In this document: one piece after another, positions 1 to 8,106 of the stretch | How the letters are laid out: every line of letters begins with the position of its first letter | Numbering within the stretch: the first letter of the stretch is position 1 | From: Prochlorococcus sp. AG-347-L20 | GTDB taxonomy: Bacteria > Cyanobacteriota > Cyanobacteriia > PCC-6307 > Cyanobiaceae | DNA: 64,000 bases | Direction of reading: 5' to 3' | NCBI GenBank assembly: GCA_003281225.1 | Contig: QCCP01000001.1 | Span: 186,001 to 250,000, forward strand | Translations under genes and position numbers: made by a program | The notes under the pieces: generated by a model | What the model was told of the DNA's origin: nothing | What the model saw: only the letters and a program-made list of their open reading frames with translations | Databases searched by the model: none

Positions 1-300
1 GAGAAGTTTGTTAAAGGTTACAAAGGTAAGTTTACAGCTGTTGATATAAGCATGAATCTTCCTGGCGATACTAAAGTTGGATTTAAATGGGACAACAATT
101 CAAATGCATATGAATTAGTTACTGATTTAGATCTGTGGAAATTTGATCTACCAGTAGAAAGATTTATCTCTAAGGTTACTCAAATGTATGCCTATGAAAC
201 AATTATTTCCAAAACAAAAGAGGATGGTTACCAAATCGTAGAACAAAAAAATCAAAATGATGGCTCTATTGAATTGGTTTTAACCAAGTGGGATAATTAA
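1..300 (+). CDS. ycf35: Ycf35 family protein (DUF1257), C-terminal part
   Basis: The reading frame is open from the first base of the window, so this is the C-terminal ~99 codons of a gene that begins upstream. The internal ATG at position 52 is not the real start. The sequence has the family's GFKWD block, the KVTQMYAYETI block and the final LVLTKW, all typical of the Ycf35/DUF1257 proteins of cyanobacteria and red-algal plastids. Their function is not established. A ferredoxin gene follows 9 nt later in the same direction, which suggests co-transcription and perhaps a redox-linked role (inference). Confidence 0.85.
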   Translation, partial: EKFVKGYKGKFTAVDISMNLPGDTKVGFKWDNNSNAYELVTDLDLWKFDLPVERFISKVTQMYAYETIISKTKEDGYQIVEQKNQNDGSIELVLTKWDN

Positions 301-309
301 CCTTATATT

Positions 310-669
310 ATGGATTTAACAGATCCATTTGATAATTTTGAAGAGAATATTGAAATTACAGGCTTTGAGCCTGTACTTGGTGGAAAGTTAGCAGAAAAAG
401 CAGTTTGGGTTGATGAGGCTAAATGCATTGGTTGCCAGTATTGTGTACACGTAGCTTCGAACACTTTCATGGTAGATGAATTTCATGGTAGAAGTCGAGC
501 TATGCGACAAGATGGAGATAGTGCTGATGTTATACAAGAAGCGATAGATACGTGCCCTGTTGATTGTATTCACTGGGTGAATTTTGAAGAATTGGATGAT
601 CTAGAGAACAGTCTCGATAGGGATATGTTTCAATCATTTGGAAAACCACCAAGAATGAATAAACATTAA
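310..669 (+). CDS. 4Fe-4S ferredoxin-like protein
   Basis: A 119-residue soluble protein. It carries Cys39, Cys42 and Cys45 in CIGCQYC and Cys82 and Cys86 in CPVDC, the ligand pattern of a single [4Fe-4S] (or 3Fe-4S) cluster. In classical bacterial ferredoxins a fourth Cys follows the first three closely; here that place holds no Cys, so Cys82 is the likely fourth ligand. The gene starts 9 nt after ycf35 and ends 11 nt before an aldo/keto reductase, so the three form an apparent operon. Being an electron carrier is well supported. Its partner enzyme is unknown. Confidence 0.85.
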   Translation: MDLTDPFDNFEENIEITGFEPVLGGKLAEKAVWVDEAKCIGCQYCVHVASNTFMVDEFHGRSRAMRQDGDSADVIQEAIDTCPVDCIHWVNFEELDDLENSLDRDMFQSFGKPPRMNKH

Positions 670-680
670 TTTTTAAAAAG

Positions 681-1874
681 ATGCAATATCGGAGATTTGG
701 TCGAACCAATCTGAATATCCCTATTTTATCTCTAGGTGGTATGAGATTTCAAAAGAGTTGGGAACAATTAGATTTTTCTGAGATTTCATATGATGAACAA
801 AATAAAGTAGAAAATATTTTAAATCTAGCAAACAAATATGGCTTAAGTCATGTCGAAACTGCTAAATATTATGGGACTTCTGAGGTGCAATTAGGAATGG
901 GTTTTAAAAATTTAAAAAAAATCCCAAACATTATTCAAACTAAGATCCCTCCAGATAGTGATCCAGAAATTTTTGAGAGAGATGTTATGACAAGTATTGA
1001 AAAATTAAAAGTTAAAAGAATTGATTTGCTAGCAATACATGGCATTAATACAGATGAACATTTACATCATGCTATTAAAGATGGAGGTTGTATTGACATA
1101 TTAAGAAATTTGCAAAAAGAAAATCTAATTGGTTCTATTGGATTTTCAACTCATGGAAAATCTTCTCTAATCGAGAAGGCTATATCAACAAACCTTTTTG
1201 ATTATGTAAATTTGCACTGGTATTTCATCAATCAAGAAAATACAAAGGTTATAAATTTGGCAAAAAAGTATGATCTTGGGGTTTTTATAATTAGTCCTAC
1301 TGATAAAGGGGGACATCTTCATACTCCCTCAAAAAAAATGTTGGAATTTTGTAAGCCACTTCATCCTATAGTTTTTAACGATCTCTTTTGCTTAAGAAAT
1401 CAAAATGTCCATACTCTTAGTGTGGGTATTGCAAAAGAGGCGGATTTTGATTTGCATTTAGAAGCTGTCTCTTTGTTATCAGACTCTGAGAAGTATGTAC
1501 CAAAGATAATAAACAGATTAAGGCAGGAATCAATTAATTCTTTGGGTTTAGAATGGCATCAAAATTGGAATAGAAATTTGCCTAGTTGGGAATATACGCC
1601 GGGAAATATTAATATTCCCGTGCTACTTTGGCTTTCAAATTTAATTGATTGGTTGGATATGGAAGGGTTTGCAAAAGCTAGATATCAATTGCTTGGTAAT
1701 GGAGGTCACTGGTTCCCAGGAAATAACTCTAATTCAATAGATATGGATGTTTCTGAGGTCCAATTATTGAGAGTATTAGAAGGTCATATAAATCCAAAAA
1801 AAGTTATAAGAAAATTGAGAACTTTAAAAGAAAAGTTTGGGGATAAAGTTGCTAAAAGATTATCAAAAAAATAA
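681..1874 (+). CDS. Aldo/keto reductase family protein
   Basis: A 397-residue protein with an N-terminal TIM-barrel aldo/keto reductase domain. The catalytic tetrad can be placed at Glu59 (usually Asp), Tyr64, Lys88 and His120 in the VETAKYYGTSE, IIQTKIPP and LLAIHG blocks. The Asp-to-Glu change is unusual. The ~100-residue C-terminal extension, rich in Trp, Asn and Leu, is seen in aldo/keto reductases that carry a C-terminal Fe-S domain, but the needed cysteines are absent here. It sits in an apparent operon behind a ferredoxin, which would suit a redox function. The substrate is unknown. Confidence 0.75.
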   Translation: MQYRRFGRTNLNIPILSLGGMRFQKSWEQLDFSEISYDEQNKVENILNLANKYGLSHVETAKYYGTSEVQLGMGFKNLKKIPNIIQTKIPPDSDPEIFERDVMTSIEKLKVKRIDLLAIHGINTDEHLHHAIKDGGCIDILRNLQKENLIGSIGFSTHGKSSLIEKAISTNLFDYVNLHWYFINQENTKVINLAKKYDLGVFIISPTDKGGHLHTPSKKMLEFCKPLHPIVFNDLFCLRNQNVHTLSVGIAKEADFDLHLEAVSLLSDSEKYVPKIINRLRQESINSLGLEWHQNWNRNLPSWEYTPGNINIPVLLWLSNLIDWLDMEGFAKARYQLLGNGGHWFPGNNSNSIDMDVSEVQLLRVLEGHINPKKVIRKLRTLKEKFGDKVAKRLSKK

Positions 1875-1876
1875 TT

Positions 1877-2617
1877 TCATAATGGATTTTTCTGAGGTTT
1901 GCCAACTTTTCTTGGGTAGATTTTAGGACAAATATTTTTTGGTTGAATAAGAATAATATTTCGGGTGCCTTTATTTCTTGGTAATATTATCTCTTTTTTA
2001 TCTTTAACTTTCCCTTCTAAAATTTCTAAAGTTTTATATAGATTTTTGCTTTCTTGATTCGTCCATTTGCCACAATATAAAACTCCAAACCCTTCTTTTT
2101 TTAACATTGGTAGTATATATTCTGAAACTGTTGATGGATTACTAACCGCTCTAGTTGTTGCAATATTAAAATTATTTCTCATTGACGATTGGTGGGCTAA
2201 GTTCTCAATACGATCATTTATTACATGAATATTGTTTTTGAAATTGATCTGTTCAACTAAAAATTTTATTGCATCTGTTTTCTTTTTCAAAGAATCAATT
2301 AGGTATATCTCAGAATTAGGATGAGTTATGGCATAAGCTAAACCTGGGAAGCCACAGCCTGATCCAATATCTAAAAACTTTTTACTATCAAAATTAATAT
2401 TCGTGAAAGCTTTGAATGGCCAAATGCTGTCAAAAACTTGAGATACCCAATAATCATCCCCATCAGTTAATCTTGTGAGATTGGTTTTATTATTTAATTC
2501 TTTAATTTTAATTTGTAACTCTTGAAATAAATTTATTTCTTCTTCAGTTATTAAGGAAAGAATTTCTTCTGGAATGTCTTGTTTTTTCATTTCGTTATAA
2601 ATATGAATTTTAACCAT
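1877..2617 (-). CDS. rsmG: 16S rRNA (guanine527-N7)-methyltransferase RsmG
   Basis: RsmG (GidB) methylates N7 of G527 in 16S rRNA using S-adenosylmethionine. The 246-residue protein shows the SAM-binding block FLDIGSGCGFPGLAYA, followed by a motif II region (EIYLIDSLKKK) and the TTRAVS motif typical of the family. It is somewhat longer than the ~210-residue E. coli enzyme because of a basic C-terminal tail. It faces the aldo/keto reductase gene convergently with only 2 nt between stop codons. Loss of this enzyme in other bacteria gives low-level streptomycin resistance. Confidence 0.93.
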   Translation of the reverse strand: MVKIHIYNEMKKQDIPEEILSLITEEEINLFQELQIKIKELNNKTNLTRLTDGDDYWVSQVFDSIWPFKAFTNINFDSKKFLDIGSGCGFPGLAYAITHPNSEIYLIDSLKKKTDAIKFLVEQINFKNNIHVINDRIENLAHQSSMRNNFNIATTRAVSNPSTVSEYILPMLKKEGFGVLYCGKWTNQESKNLYKTLEILEGKVKDKKEIILPRNKGTRNIILIQPKNICPKIYPRKVGKPQKNPL

Positions 2618-2679
2618 CCATTAAATACATTCTATTTAGTAAAAATTTATTAGAATTACAATATTAATAAAAAATTATT

Positions 2680-3120
2680 TTGAAAGGGGAAACTTCCTAT
2701 TACAAAGTTTTAGGTGTAAATGAAAATGCATCCAATCATGAATTAAGAAAGGCGTTTTGTAAACTTTCTATTGAGTTGCATCCCGATACAACTTCATTAG
2801 AAATTGATGTTGCTAAAAGTAAATTTCAAGAAGTTCTTGAAGCTTATGAACATTTAAATAATAGTAATTTAAGGAAAATATATGATGACAAACTAAAAGA
2901 AAACTCTAGAAGTACAAAAAATAGTAACGTTTTAAATAATTTAGTAATCGATTCTAATAATCAAAATTTATTAGGAAATAGAAGACCTTTTTCGAATGGG
3001 GAATTGTTTTCGTTGTTTCTTTTAATTATTATCATTTCTATAAGTTTAATTTGTTCAATTTTTATTGCTTCTTTTACTGGAAAAGAATTAGAGACAATAC
3101 CTCTTTGGCTCATTAAATAA
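2680..3120 (+). CDS. Membrane-anchored J-domain protein
   Basis: A 146-residue protein with an N-terminal J domain (residues ~6-72) that includes the essential HPD triad at 34-36. A single hydrophobic segment lies at about residues 108-132. J domains stimulate the ATPase of Hsp70 partners, so this is probably a DnaK co-chaperone tethered to a membrane. It lacks the Gly/Phe and zinc domains of true DnaJ. The start is TTG: no ATG fits the frame before the J domain. The DUF3143 gene follows 15 nt later, so the pair is probably co-transcribed. Confidence 0.8.
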   Translation: MKGETSYYKVLGVNENASNHELRKAFCKLSIELHPDTTSLEIDVAKSKFQEVLEAYEHLNNSNLRKIYDDKLKENSRSTKNSNVLNNLVIDSNNQNLLGNRRPFSNGELFSLFLLIIIISISLICSIFIASFTGKELETIPLWLIK

Positions 3121-3135
3121 TTTTTTAAAAAGTCT

Positions 3136-3393
3136 GTGAATCCCTCCAAAAAACCTATCAATCAAAATTCACTTCAATCATTGGAACTGTGGTTAACTGA
3201 TTTAGGTGCTGTGAAGGATATTAATAATCCATCTAAATGGTATCTGTTACTTTCAAATTGGAATGCAACTATTATTTTTGAACAAGAAGATTTAAGTGTT
3301 ATCTGGGAAAGTGAAGGACAAGAAACTAAAAGACTATTTTCCTATTGCATTAATAGAGAAGATGTGGAAAATGCAATACTGCAGGGACCTTAA
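3136..3393 (+). CDS. DUF3143 family protein
   Basis: An 85-residue acidic soluble protein starting at GTG. The pattern LELWLTDLGA...WYLLLSNWNATIIFEQEDLSVIWE, seen here in pieces, is typical of the cyanobacterial DUF3143 family, which is often found next to a J-domain gene, as here. The function is unknown. A second reading frame that overlaps its 3' half (3296-3490) has no coding character. It converges with bioA, with 8 nt between the stop codons. Confidence 0.75.
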   Translation: MNPSKKPINQNSLQSLELWLTDLGAVKDINNPSKWYLLLSNWNATIIFEQEDLSVIWESEGQETKRLFSYCINREDVENAILQGP

Positions 3394-3401
3394 ATTTCTG
3401 T

Positions 3402-4703
3402 CTAAAGATTTTCTAAGATTTGACTTATTATCCAGTAACTTTTTTCTAATTGATCATCGGTTATACAGAGAGGTGGCAAGAGATAAATAACATTACCGAG
3501 GGGTCTAATAAATAAACCTTGCTTAATTGCAAGACTCTTTATTTCTTTCCCAATATTGTTGAAATAACCTTTTTTGTCCCCAATATCTAAATCGAAGGCA
3601 GCAATTGTGCCGGATACCCTTATTTTTTTTATATAAGGTAATTTTTTAAATTTAATTAAGTGAGATAAATGTTTTTCTTCAAATGAAAGGTATTTTTGAG
3701 GTTCTTTTTCTAATAAATCAAGGCTAGCATTAGCGGCAGCACAACCTAAAGGATTAGCAGTAAAACTATGTCCATGCCAAAAAGTTTTTCTTGGGGAATC
3801 ATCAATAAAGGATTGAAAAATTTTTTCTTTACATAAAGTTATTCCCATTGGTAAAAATCCACCAGTTAAGCCTTTTGAAATACTTATTAAATCAGGAACG
3901 ATTTTTGCCTTTTGAAACGCAAAAAGACTTCCACATCTTCCAAACCCAGTCAAAACTTCATCAGCAATTAACAAAGAATTATTATTTTTTATTATTTCTG
4001 AAACTTTTTTTATAAACTGAGGCCTAACCATATTCATTCCTCCTGCTCCTTGAACAAGTGGCTCAAGGATTACTGCAACTGTGGGAGTTTTAAGTAGAGT
4101 TTCTAATTTTTGGATCGCCTCATTTTCTTTATTTTCTACTTCTTCATCGTTCATCCAAGTTGAAGGCCAGGGGACTCTCCTAACTGGGAACATAAGATTA
4201 TCGAAATTCTCATTAAAAATATTTCTCTCACCTAAAGCCATTGCTCCAAATGTATCGCCATGATAGGCGCCATCAAAAGCTACTATTTGAGTTCTTGTCT
4301 CTCCTTTATTTTGCCATGATTGGAAGGCAATTTTTAAAGCGACTTCTACTGCAGTAGAACCGTTATCAGAAAAGAATAATCTTTCTAGTTTTGTTAATTC
4401 ACTAAGTCTTTCCGCCAATTTTTTTGCCTGTGGATGTAAAAAATCAGCAAATATAACTTGCTCAAGTTTTTTTGATTGAATAAAAATGGCATCCGCAATA
4501 TATTCGTTACTATGACCATGAAGAGTTACCCACCAACTACTAATTGCATCTATTAGCTCTTTTTTAGGATTTTTAGTAAATAGGAGAGCATCCTTACCAT
4601 GAGTTACTTCTATTTGCGGTTTACTGTTATTGATTTGTGTAAAAGGTGGCCAAATATTTGGGTGCCAATCTTGATTTGGAGTTTTTGAATCCAAAGATTT
4701 CAT
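3402..4703 (-). CDS. bioA: Adenosylmethionine-8-amino-7-oxononanoate aminotransferase
   Basis: BioA transfers an amino group from S-adenosylmethionine to 8-amino-7-oxononanoate, giving 7,8-diaminopelargonate in biotin synthesis. This is a class III PLP aminotransferase of 433 residues, the usual length. Visible motifs are SSWWVTLHGH near the N terminus, FDGAYHGDTFGAMALG, LLIADEVLTGFGRCG and the PLP-lysine motif SISKGLTGG. It is the last gene of the minus-strand order bioF-bioK-bioC-bioD-bioA; the bioD stop is directly adjacent to the bioA start region. The biotin synthase gene bioB is not in this window. Confidence 0.95.
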   Translation of the reverse strand: MKSLDSKTPNQDWHPNIWPPFTQINNSKPQIEVTHGKDALLFTKNPKKELIDAISSWWVTLHGHSNEYIADAIFIQSKKLEQVIFADFLHPQAKKLAERLSELTKLERLFFSDNGSTAVEVALKIAFQSWQNKGETRTQIVAFDGAYHGDTFGAMALGERNIFNENFDNLMFPVRRVPWPSTWMNDEEVENKENEAIQKLETLLKTPTVAVILEPLVQGAGGMNMVRPQFIKKVSEIIKNNNSLLIADEVLTGFGRCGSLFAFQKAKIVPDLISISKGLTGGFLPMGITLCKEKIFQSFIDDSPRKTFWHGHSFTANPLGCAAANASLDLLEKEPQKYLSFEEKHLSHLIKFKKLPYIKKIRVSGTIAAFDLDIGDKKGYFNNIGKEIKSLAIKQGLFIRPLGNVIYLLPPLCITDDQLEKSYWIISQILENL

Positions 4704-5369
4704 TTAACTTATTTTTGAGTTTAAAAGTGAGATCAACTTATTTTTAATTTCAAGTTCTTTCCATAGTATATCTAAATTATTTGAATCCATTTTTTTGATG
4801 TAAGGAAATTCAGCAATTAAAGGAATACCACTAAAATCAACTAGAGTTTTTGGATTATCTAGGTGTTTTTCGCCATTGACTACTAAACCTAAAATCTCAA
4901 TATTTCGTCGTTTTAAGGCCTCAATACTAAGCAGGGTATGATTAAGAGTGCCAAGTGAACTCTTACATACAAGTATTACTGGAAGATTCCATTGTTTTAT
5001 TTGATCTATTTGTAAAAAATTGCGTGTTATTGGAACCATTAATCCACCTGCAGTTTCTACAATTAATGAGCCTTTTACTTTTGGCAATCTCAACATGTCA
5101 AAGTTAATAGTTTTTTGATCTATTTCAGCAGCCCAATGAGGAGATAGAGGTTTTGTAAAGACATAAGCTTCTTTAATTATTTTCTCTTTACTGACTTGTG
5201 AAAGTTTTTCAACAGTTTGACTATCAGTTTGCGATTCAATACCACTTTGAATAGGCTTCCAATAAAAGGAATTTAATCCTTTAACGAAAAAAGAGCTTAT
5301 TAAAGTTTTCCCAATATCAGTATCTGTTCCACAAATTATAAATTTGAAAATATTTTTGTGACTACTCAT
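4704..5369 (-). CDS. bioD: ATP-dependent dethiobiotin synthetase
   Basis: BioD closes the ureido ring of dethiobiotin from 7,8-diaminopelargonate, CO2 and ATP. The 221-residue protein begins with the P-loop CGTDTDIGKT and contains the family blocks YWKPIQSG and VETAGGLMVPI. The length is normal. Its start overlaps the bioC stop by 4 nt (5366-5369), and its stop is immediately in front of bioA, so the three are translationally coupled. Confidence 0.95.
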   Translation of the reverse strand: MSSHKNIFKFIICGTDTDIGKTLISSFFVKGLNSFYWKPIQSGIESQTDSQTVEKLSQVSKEKIIKEAYVFTKPLSPHWAAEIDQKTINFDMLRLPKVKGSLIVETAGGLMVPITRNFLQIDQIKQWNLPVILVCKSSLGTLNHTLLSIEALKRRNIEILGLVVNGEKHLDNPKTLVDFSGIPLIAEFPYIKKMDSNNLDILWKELEIKNKLISLLNSKIS

Positions 5370-6136
5370 AATTTCTTTATGATTTGAATCTCAATTTGCC
5401 ATGAAAGGTTCACTGTATTATTGTAATTCTTTGGCCAAAACTTTTGAATTTCCTTTAACTCTTTCACTGTTTTGCGTTTACAATTTGTTGATTGTGCTCC
5501 TACATTTTTTATGCTTCTAAAAAGCTTATATATATCTTCAAAATTTTCAAGATAATTAAACTGTTCTGAATAATGTATTTCAGTTGATTTGAAATCTTTT
5601 AATAATTCTTTAGAGCAAAGGAAATTAAGACCACTATATTCAATATCAATTTTTTTACAAGTATCTTTCCATTCAGGAAAACAATCTTTTGTTGGATATG
5701 AAATGATTAAAAAACCTCCAGGTGTTAATTTGCTAAACCAATTTTTTATTATCTTTTCTGGGTTGTTTAACCAATGTATACAAAAGTTAGATGTTAATAG
5801 AGAACAGTTATTTATTTCAGGAGGTAAATCATTATTCAAATCCCATAAAATTTTTTTTTTAGATAATTTATTCTCAAGCAGCATTTTCTTGCTGAAATCA
5901 ATTCTGGACACTTTTTGGGAAGAAAAATTTTTTTCTATTTCATCTGCTAATAGTCCTGGTCCTGATCCTAGATCTATCCATTCACCTATTTTTTGGGGAT
6001 TTAATTCTTTTATAAATTGAACAATCTTTTTTGCAAAAAATTTCTGAATATTTGAATGCTCTAAATACCGATATGCAGCATCATTGAAATTATTTTTTAT
6101 TTTCTCATTCCACTTCTTACTATCCATTTCACTCAT
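5366..6136 (-). CDS. bioC: Malonyl-ACP O-methyltransferase
   Basis: BioC masks the free carboxyl of malonyl-ACP as a methyl ester so that fatty acid synthesis can extend it to pimeloyl-ACP methyl ester. The 256-residue protein has the SAM-binding motif WIDLGSGPGLLADEI (around residue 53) and a class I methyltransferase layout with SNFCIHWLNNPEKII. It overlaps bioK by 8 nt upstream and bioD by 4 nt downstream. The pairing with an esterase gene supports this assignment over a general methyltransferase. Confidence 0.88.
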   Translation of the reverse strand: MSEMDSKKWNEKIKNNFNDAAYRYLEHSNIQKFFAKKIVQFIKELNPQKIGEWIDLGSGPGLLADEIEKNFSSQKVSRIDFSKKMLLENKLSKKKILWDLNNDLPPEINNCSLLTSNFCIHWLNNPEKIIKNWFSKLTPGGFLIISYPTKDCFPEWKDTCKKIDIEYSGLNFLCSKELLKDFKSTEIHYSEQFNYLENFEDIYKLFRSIKNVGAQSTNCKRKTVKELKEIQKFWPKNYNNTVNLSWQIEIQIIKKL

Positions 6137-6833
6137 TAAGTTTATTAAGTAAGATCTCGTATAAATTTAAATTATTCAAACAATGACCTTGTTGAGCTAA
6201 TTTAATTAAAATTGGCTTCCTATCAAGTGTTTTATTTAAGGAATCTAAAAAGTTATTATTTGATTCGTTGTCAAGAATCAAATCATTTTCTGATTTTATA
6301 AAAATAATTTTGCAATCTTTTCTTAAAAATACTGGAAAATCTCTATCGATGTAAAGTTGCTTTAAATCACTTAAAAGAAGAGTTTTATTTAAACTCTCTA
6401 GACTTTTATAAAAGATATTTTTAAAACCATTATTCATATGATTTGGCATAAATGATCTATTTATAAATTCTTTCAACATATCCTTATGTTCATCTTTTAT
6501 GATTTTTGTTTCCATTCTTTTTAGAGACCTCAAAATAAAGTTTCTCTTATTACTTAAAGGAAGAAAATTATTAAAAGAATTTATAAGAACAATATGAGTT
6601 GCTTCTTTTAAAATTTTTTTTTGCATTAAATGAAAACCAAATGAATGGCATAAAGTCATTCTGATTTCTTTTTTAGATTCGCTTTTAATCCATTTTGCTT
6701 GATAATTATTTGTCGAAAAATAGCCCCTTTCATTATCTTGCCAATGCCAATTATTATTTAAAAAATCAACTTTATAATCATCCCAGAAATATTTATTTAG
6801 TCCCCACCCATGTTGAGTAATAATTTGTTTCAT
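6129..6833 (-). CDS. bioK: Pimeloyl-ACP methyl ester esterase, BioK type
   Basis: The 234-residue protein shows a divergent alpha/beta-hydrolase pattern. A nucleophile elbow LCHSFGF places Ser64, with Cys instead of the usual Gly two residues before the Ser. SENDLIL is a likely acid region and QQGHCLN holds the likely catalytic His. Its position between bioF and bioC fits the step that demethylates pimeloyl-ACP methyl ester. In marine picocyanobacteria this role has been assigned to BioK, which replaces BioH or BioG (established for the group; identity here inferred from context and motifs). It overlaps both neighbours by 4-8 nt. Confidence 0.8.
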   Translation of the reverse strand: MKQIITQHGWGLNKYFWDDYKVDFLNNNWHWQDNERGYFSTNNYQAKWIKSESKKEIRMTLCHSFGFHLMQKKILKEATHIVLINSFNNFLPLSNKRNFILRSLKRMETKIIKDEHKDMLKEFINRSFMPNHMNNGFKNIFYKSLESLNKTLLLSDLKQLYIDRDFPVFLRKDCKIIFIKSENDLILDNESNNNFLDSLNKTLDRKPILIKLAQQGHCLNNLNLYEILLNKLNE

Positions 6834-7969
6834 TTAAACTCTTTTAATACTGCAATGAAATTCTTTAGCAAATTAAAATCTAAGTTTCTTCGTATTGTTA
6901 TTCTGATTCTTGATTGCCCCACTGGAACAGTTGGAGGTCTTATCGCAATTGCTAAAAACCCATTTTCTTCGAGATATTTTTGTAGATAAATTGCCTTCTC
7001 TTCTTGGCCAGTAATAATTGACAAAATGTGACAATCTCCCTGAACTGGAAAACTTAGATTTTTAATAATTTCATCTTTCCATACATTCGCAGAAGATAAT
7101 AAATCATTACCCCATTCTTTATTTTCTAAAATTTTTTTTAAACCTTCTAGCGCCCCAGCAGCTAGAGATGGCGCAAGTGCGGTTGTATATCTGAATGCAC
7201 CACTTGTTTGGATAAGATATTCTCCAATTTCTAAATTGGAAGCTATAAAAGCCCCACCGCTTCCAAATGCTTTTCCAAAAGTTCCAGTAATCATGGTTAT
7301 ATCTGAACGATAATTAAAACTTAAACCCCTGCCTTCAGGGCCCAAGATCCCAATTGCATGAGCTTCGTCAACTAATAATTGAACACTATTTTTTTTGCAA
7401 ATTTCCGTTATTTCTCTGAGCGGAGCAATTGATCCCTCCATGCTATAAAGAGATTCAACAACAACTAAAATGGAATTTTTTGTAGGGTTAGATTTAATGA
7501 TTTTATCTTCTAAATCTTTTAAATTATTGTGTGAAAATCGAATTAGTTTTGCTTGAGCAGCTTTGACTCCAACCAATAAAGAGTTATGGATCAATTTATC
7601 TGCTATTACGATACTATTTCTGTTTGCTAAAGCCTGGATAGCGGCTATATTTGCTTGAAATCCGCTTGGGAAAAGTAATACTTTTTGTTGATCAAGCCAA
7701 TTGGCAAGTTCTGTTTCTAATAATTTATGTATTGGTCTTGAACCTGTAATAAACCTAGAGCTTCCTGAACCAATACCCTCTAACAAGCTTATTTCGTAAG
7801 CAGCTTTTATTAAATCCTTGTCCCTACTTAATCCAAAATAATCATTACTGCATAAGTCTATAAGTTTTTTATTTTGTGAATTTAAACTTAGAAGTTCGAA
7901 TGATTTTTTACCTAAAGAAAATGTTTTTAATTCACGGATTCTATTTTTTGGAATTTTTACTTTTTTCAT
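6830..7969 (-). CDS. bioF: 8-amino-7-oxononanoate synthase
   Basis: BioF is a PLP enzyme that condenses pimeloyl-ACP with alanine to form 8-amino-7-oxononanoate. The 379-residue protein has the alpha-oxoamine synthase blocks SNDYFGLSRD, GSGSSRFITGSRPIH, LLVDEAHAIGILGPEGRG and the PLP-lysine motif TGTFGKAFGSGG. It is the first gene of the five-gene bio operon. The promoter should lie in the 137-nt AT-rich gap shared with the divergent helicase gene. Confidence 0.95.
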   Translation of the reverse strand: MKKVKIPKNRIRELKTFSLGKKSFELLSLNSQNKKLIDLCSNDYFGLSRDKDLIKAAYEISLLEGIGSGSSRFITGSRPIHKLLETELANWLDQQKVLLFPSGFQANIAAIQALANRNSIVIADKLIHNSLLVGVKAAQAKLIRFSHNNLKDLEDKIIKSNPTKNSILVVVESLYSMEGSIAPLREITEICKKNSVQLLVDEAHAIGILGPEGRGLSFNYRSDITMITGTFGKAFGSGGAFIASNLEIGEYLIQTSGAFRYTTALAPSLAAGALEGLKKILENKEWGNDLLSSANVWKDEIIKNLSFPVQGDCHILSIITGQEEKAIYLQKYLEENGFLAIAIRPPTVPVGQSRIRITIRRNLDFNLLKNFIAVLKEFK

Positions 7970-8106
7970 TTTGGTAAAATAAAACAGTTGATTTAATTAA
8001 AAAGATTTAGATTTACTATTAAAGTTTGCAAGGTATTTTTTGTTTATTAATATCTATATAGATCATATATTAAGAAGTTAACTCATCCTCTCTTCAATCA
8101 CAATTA

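Noticed and set aside
3296-3490. Plus-strand frame overlapping DUF3143 and bioA
   Set aside because: It overlaps two recognised genes in another frame and lacks a ribosome binding site.
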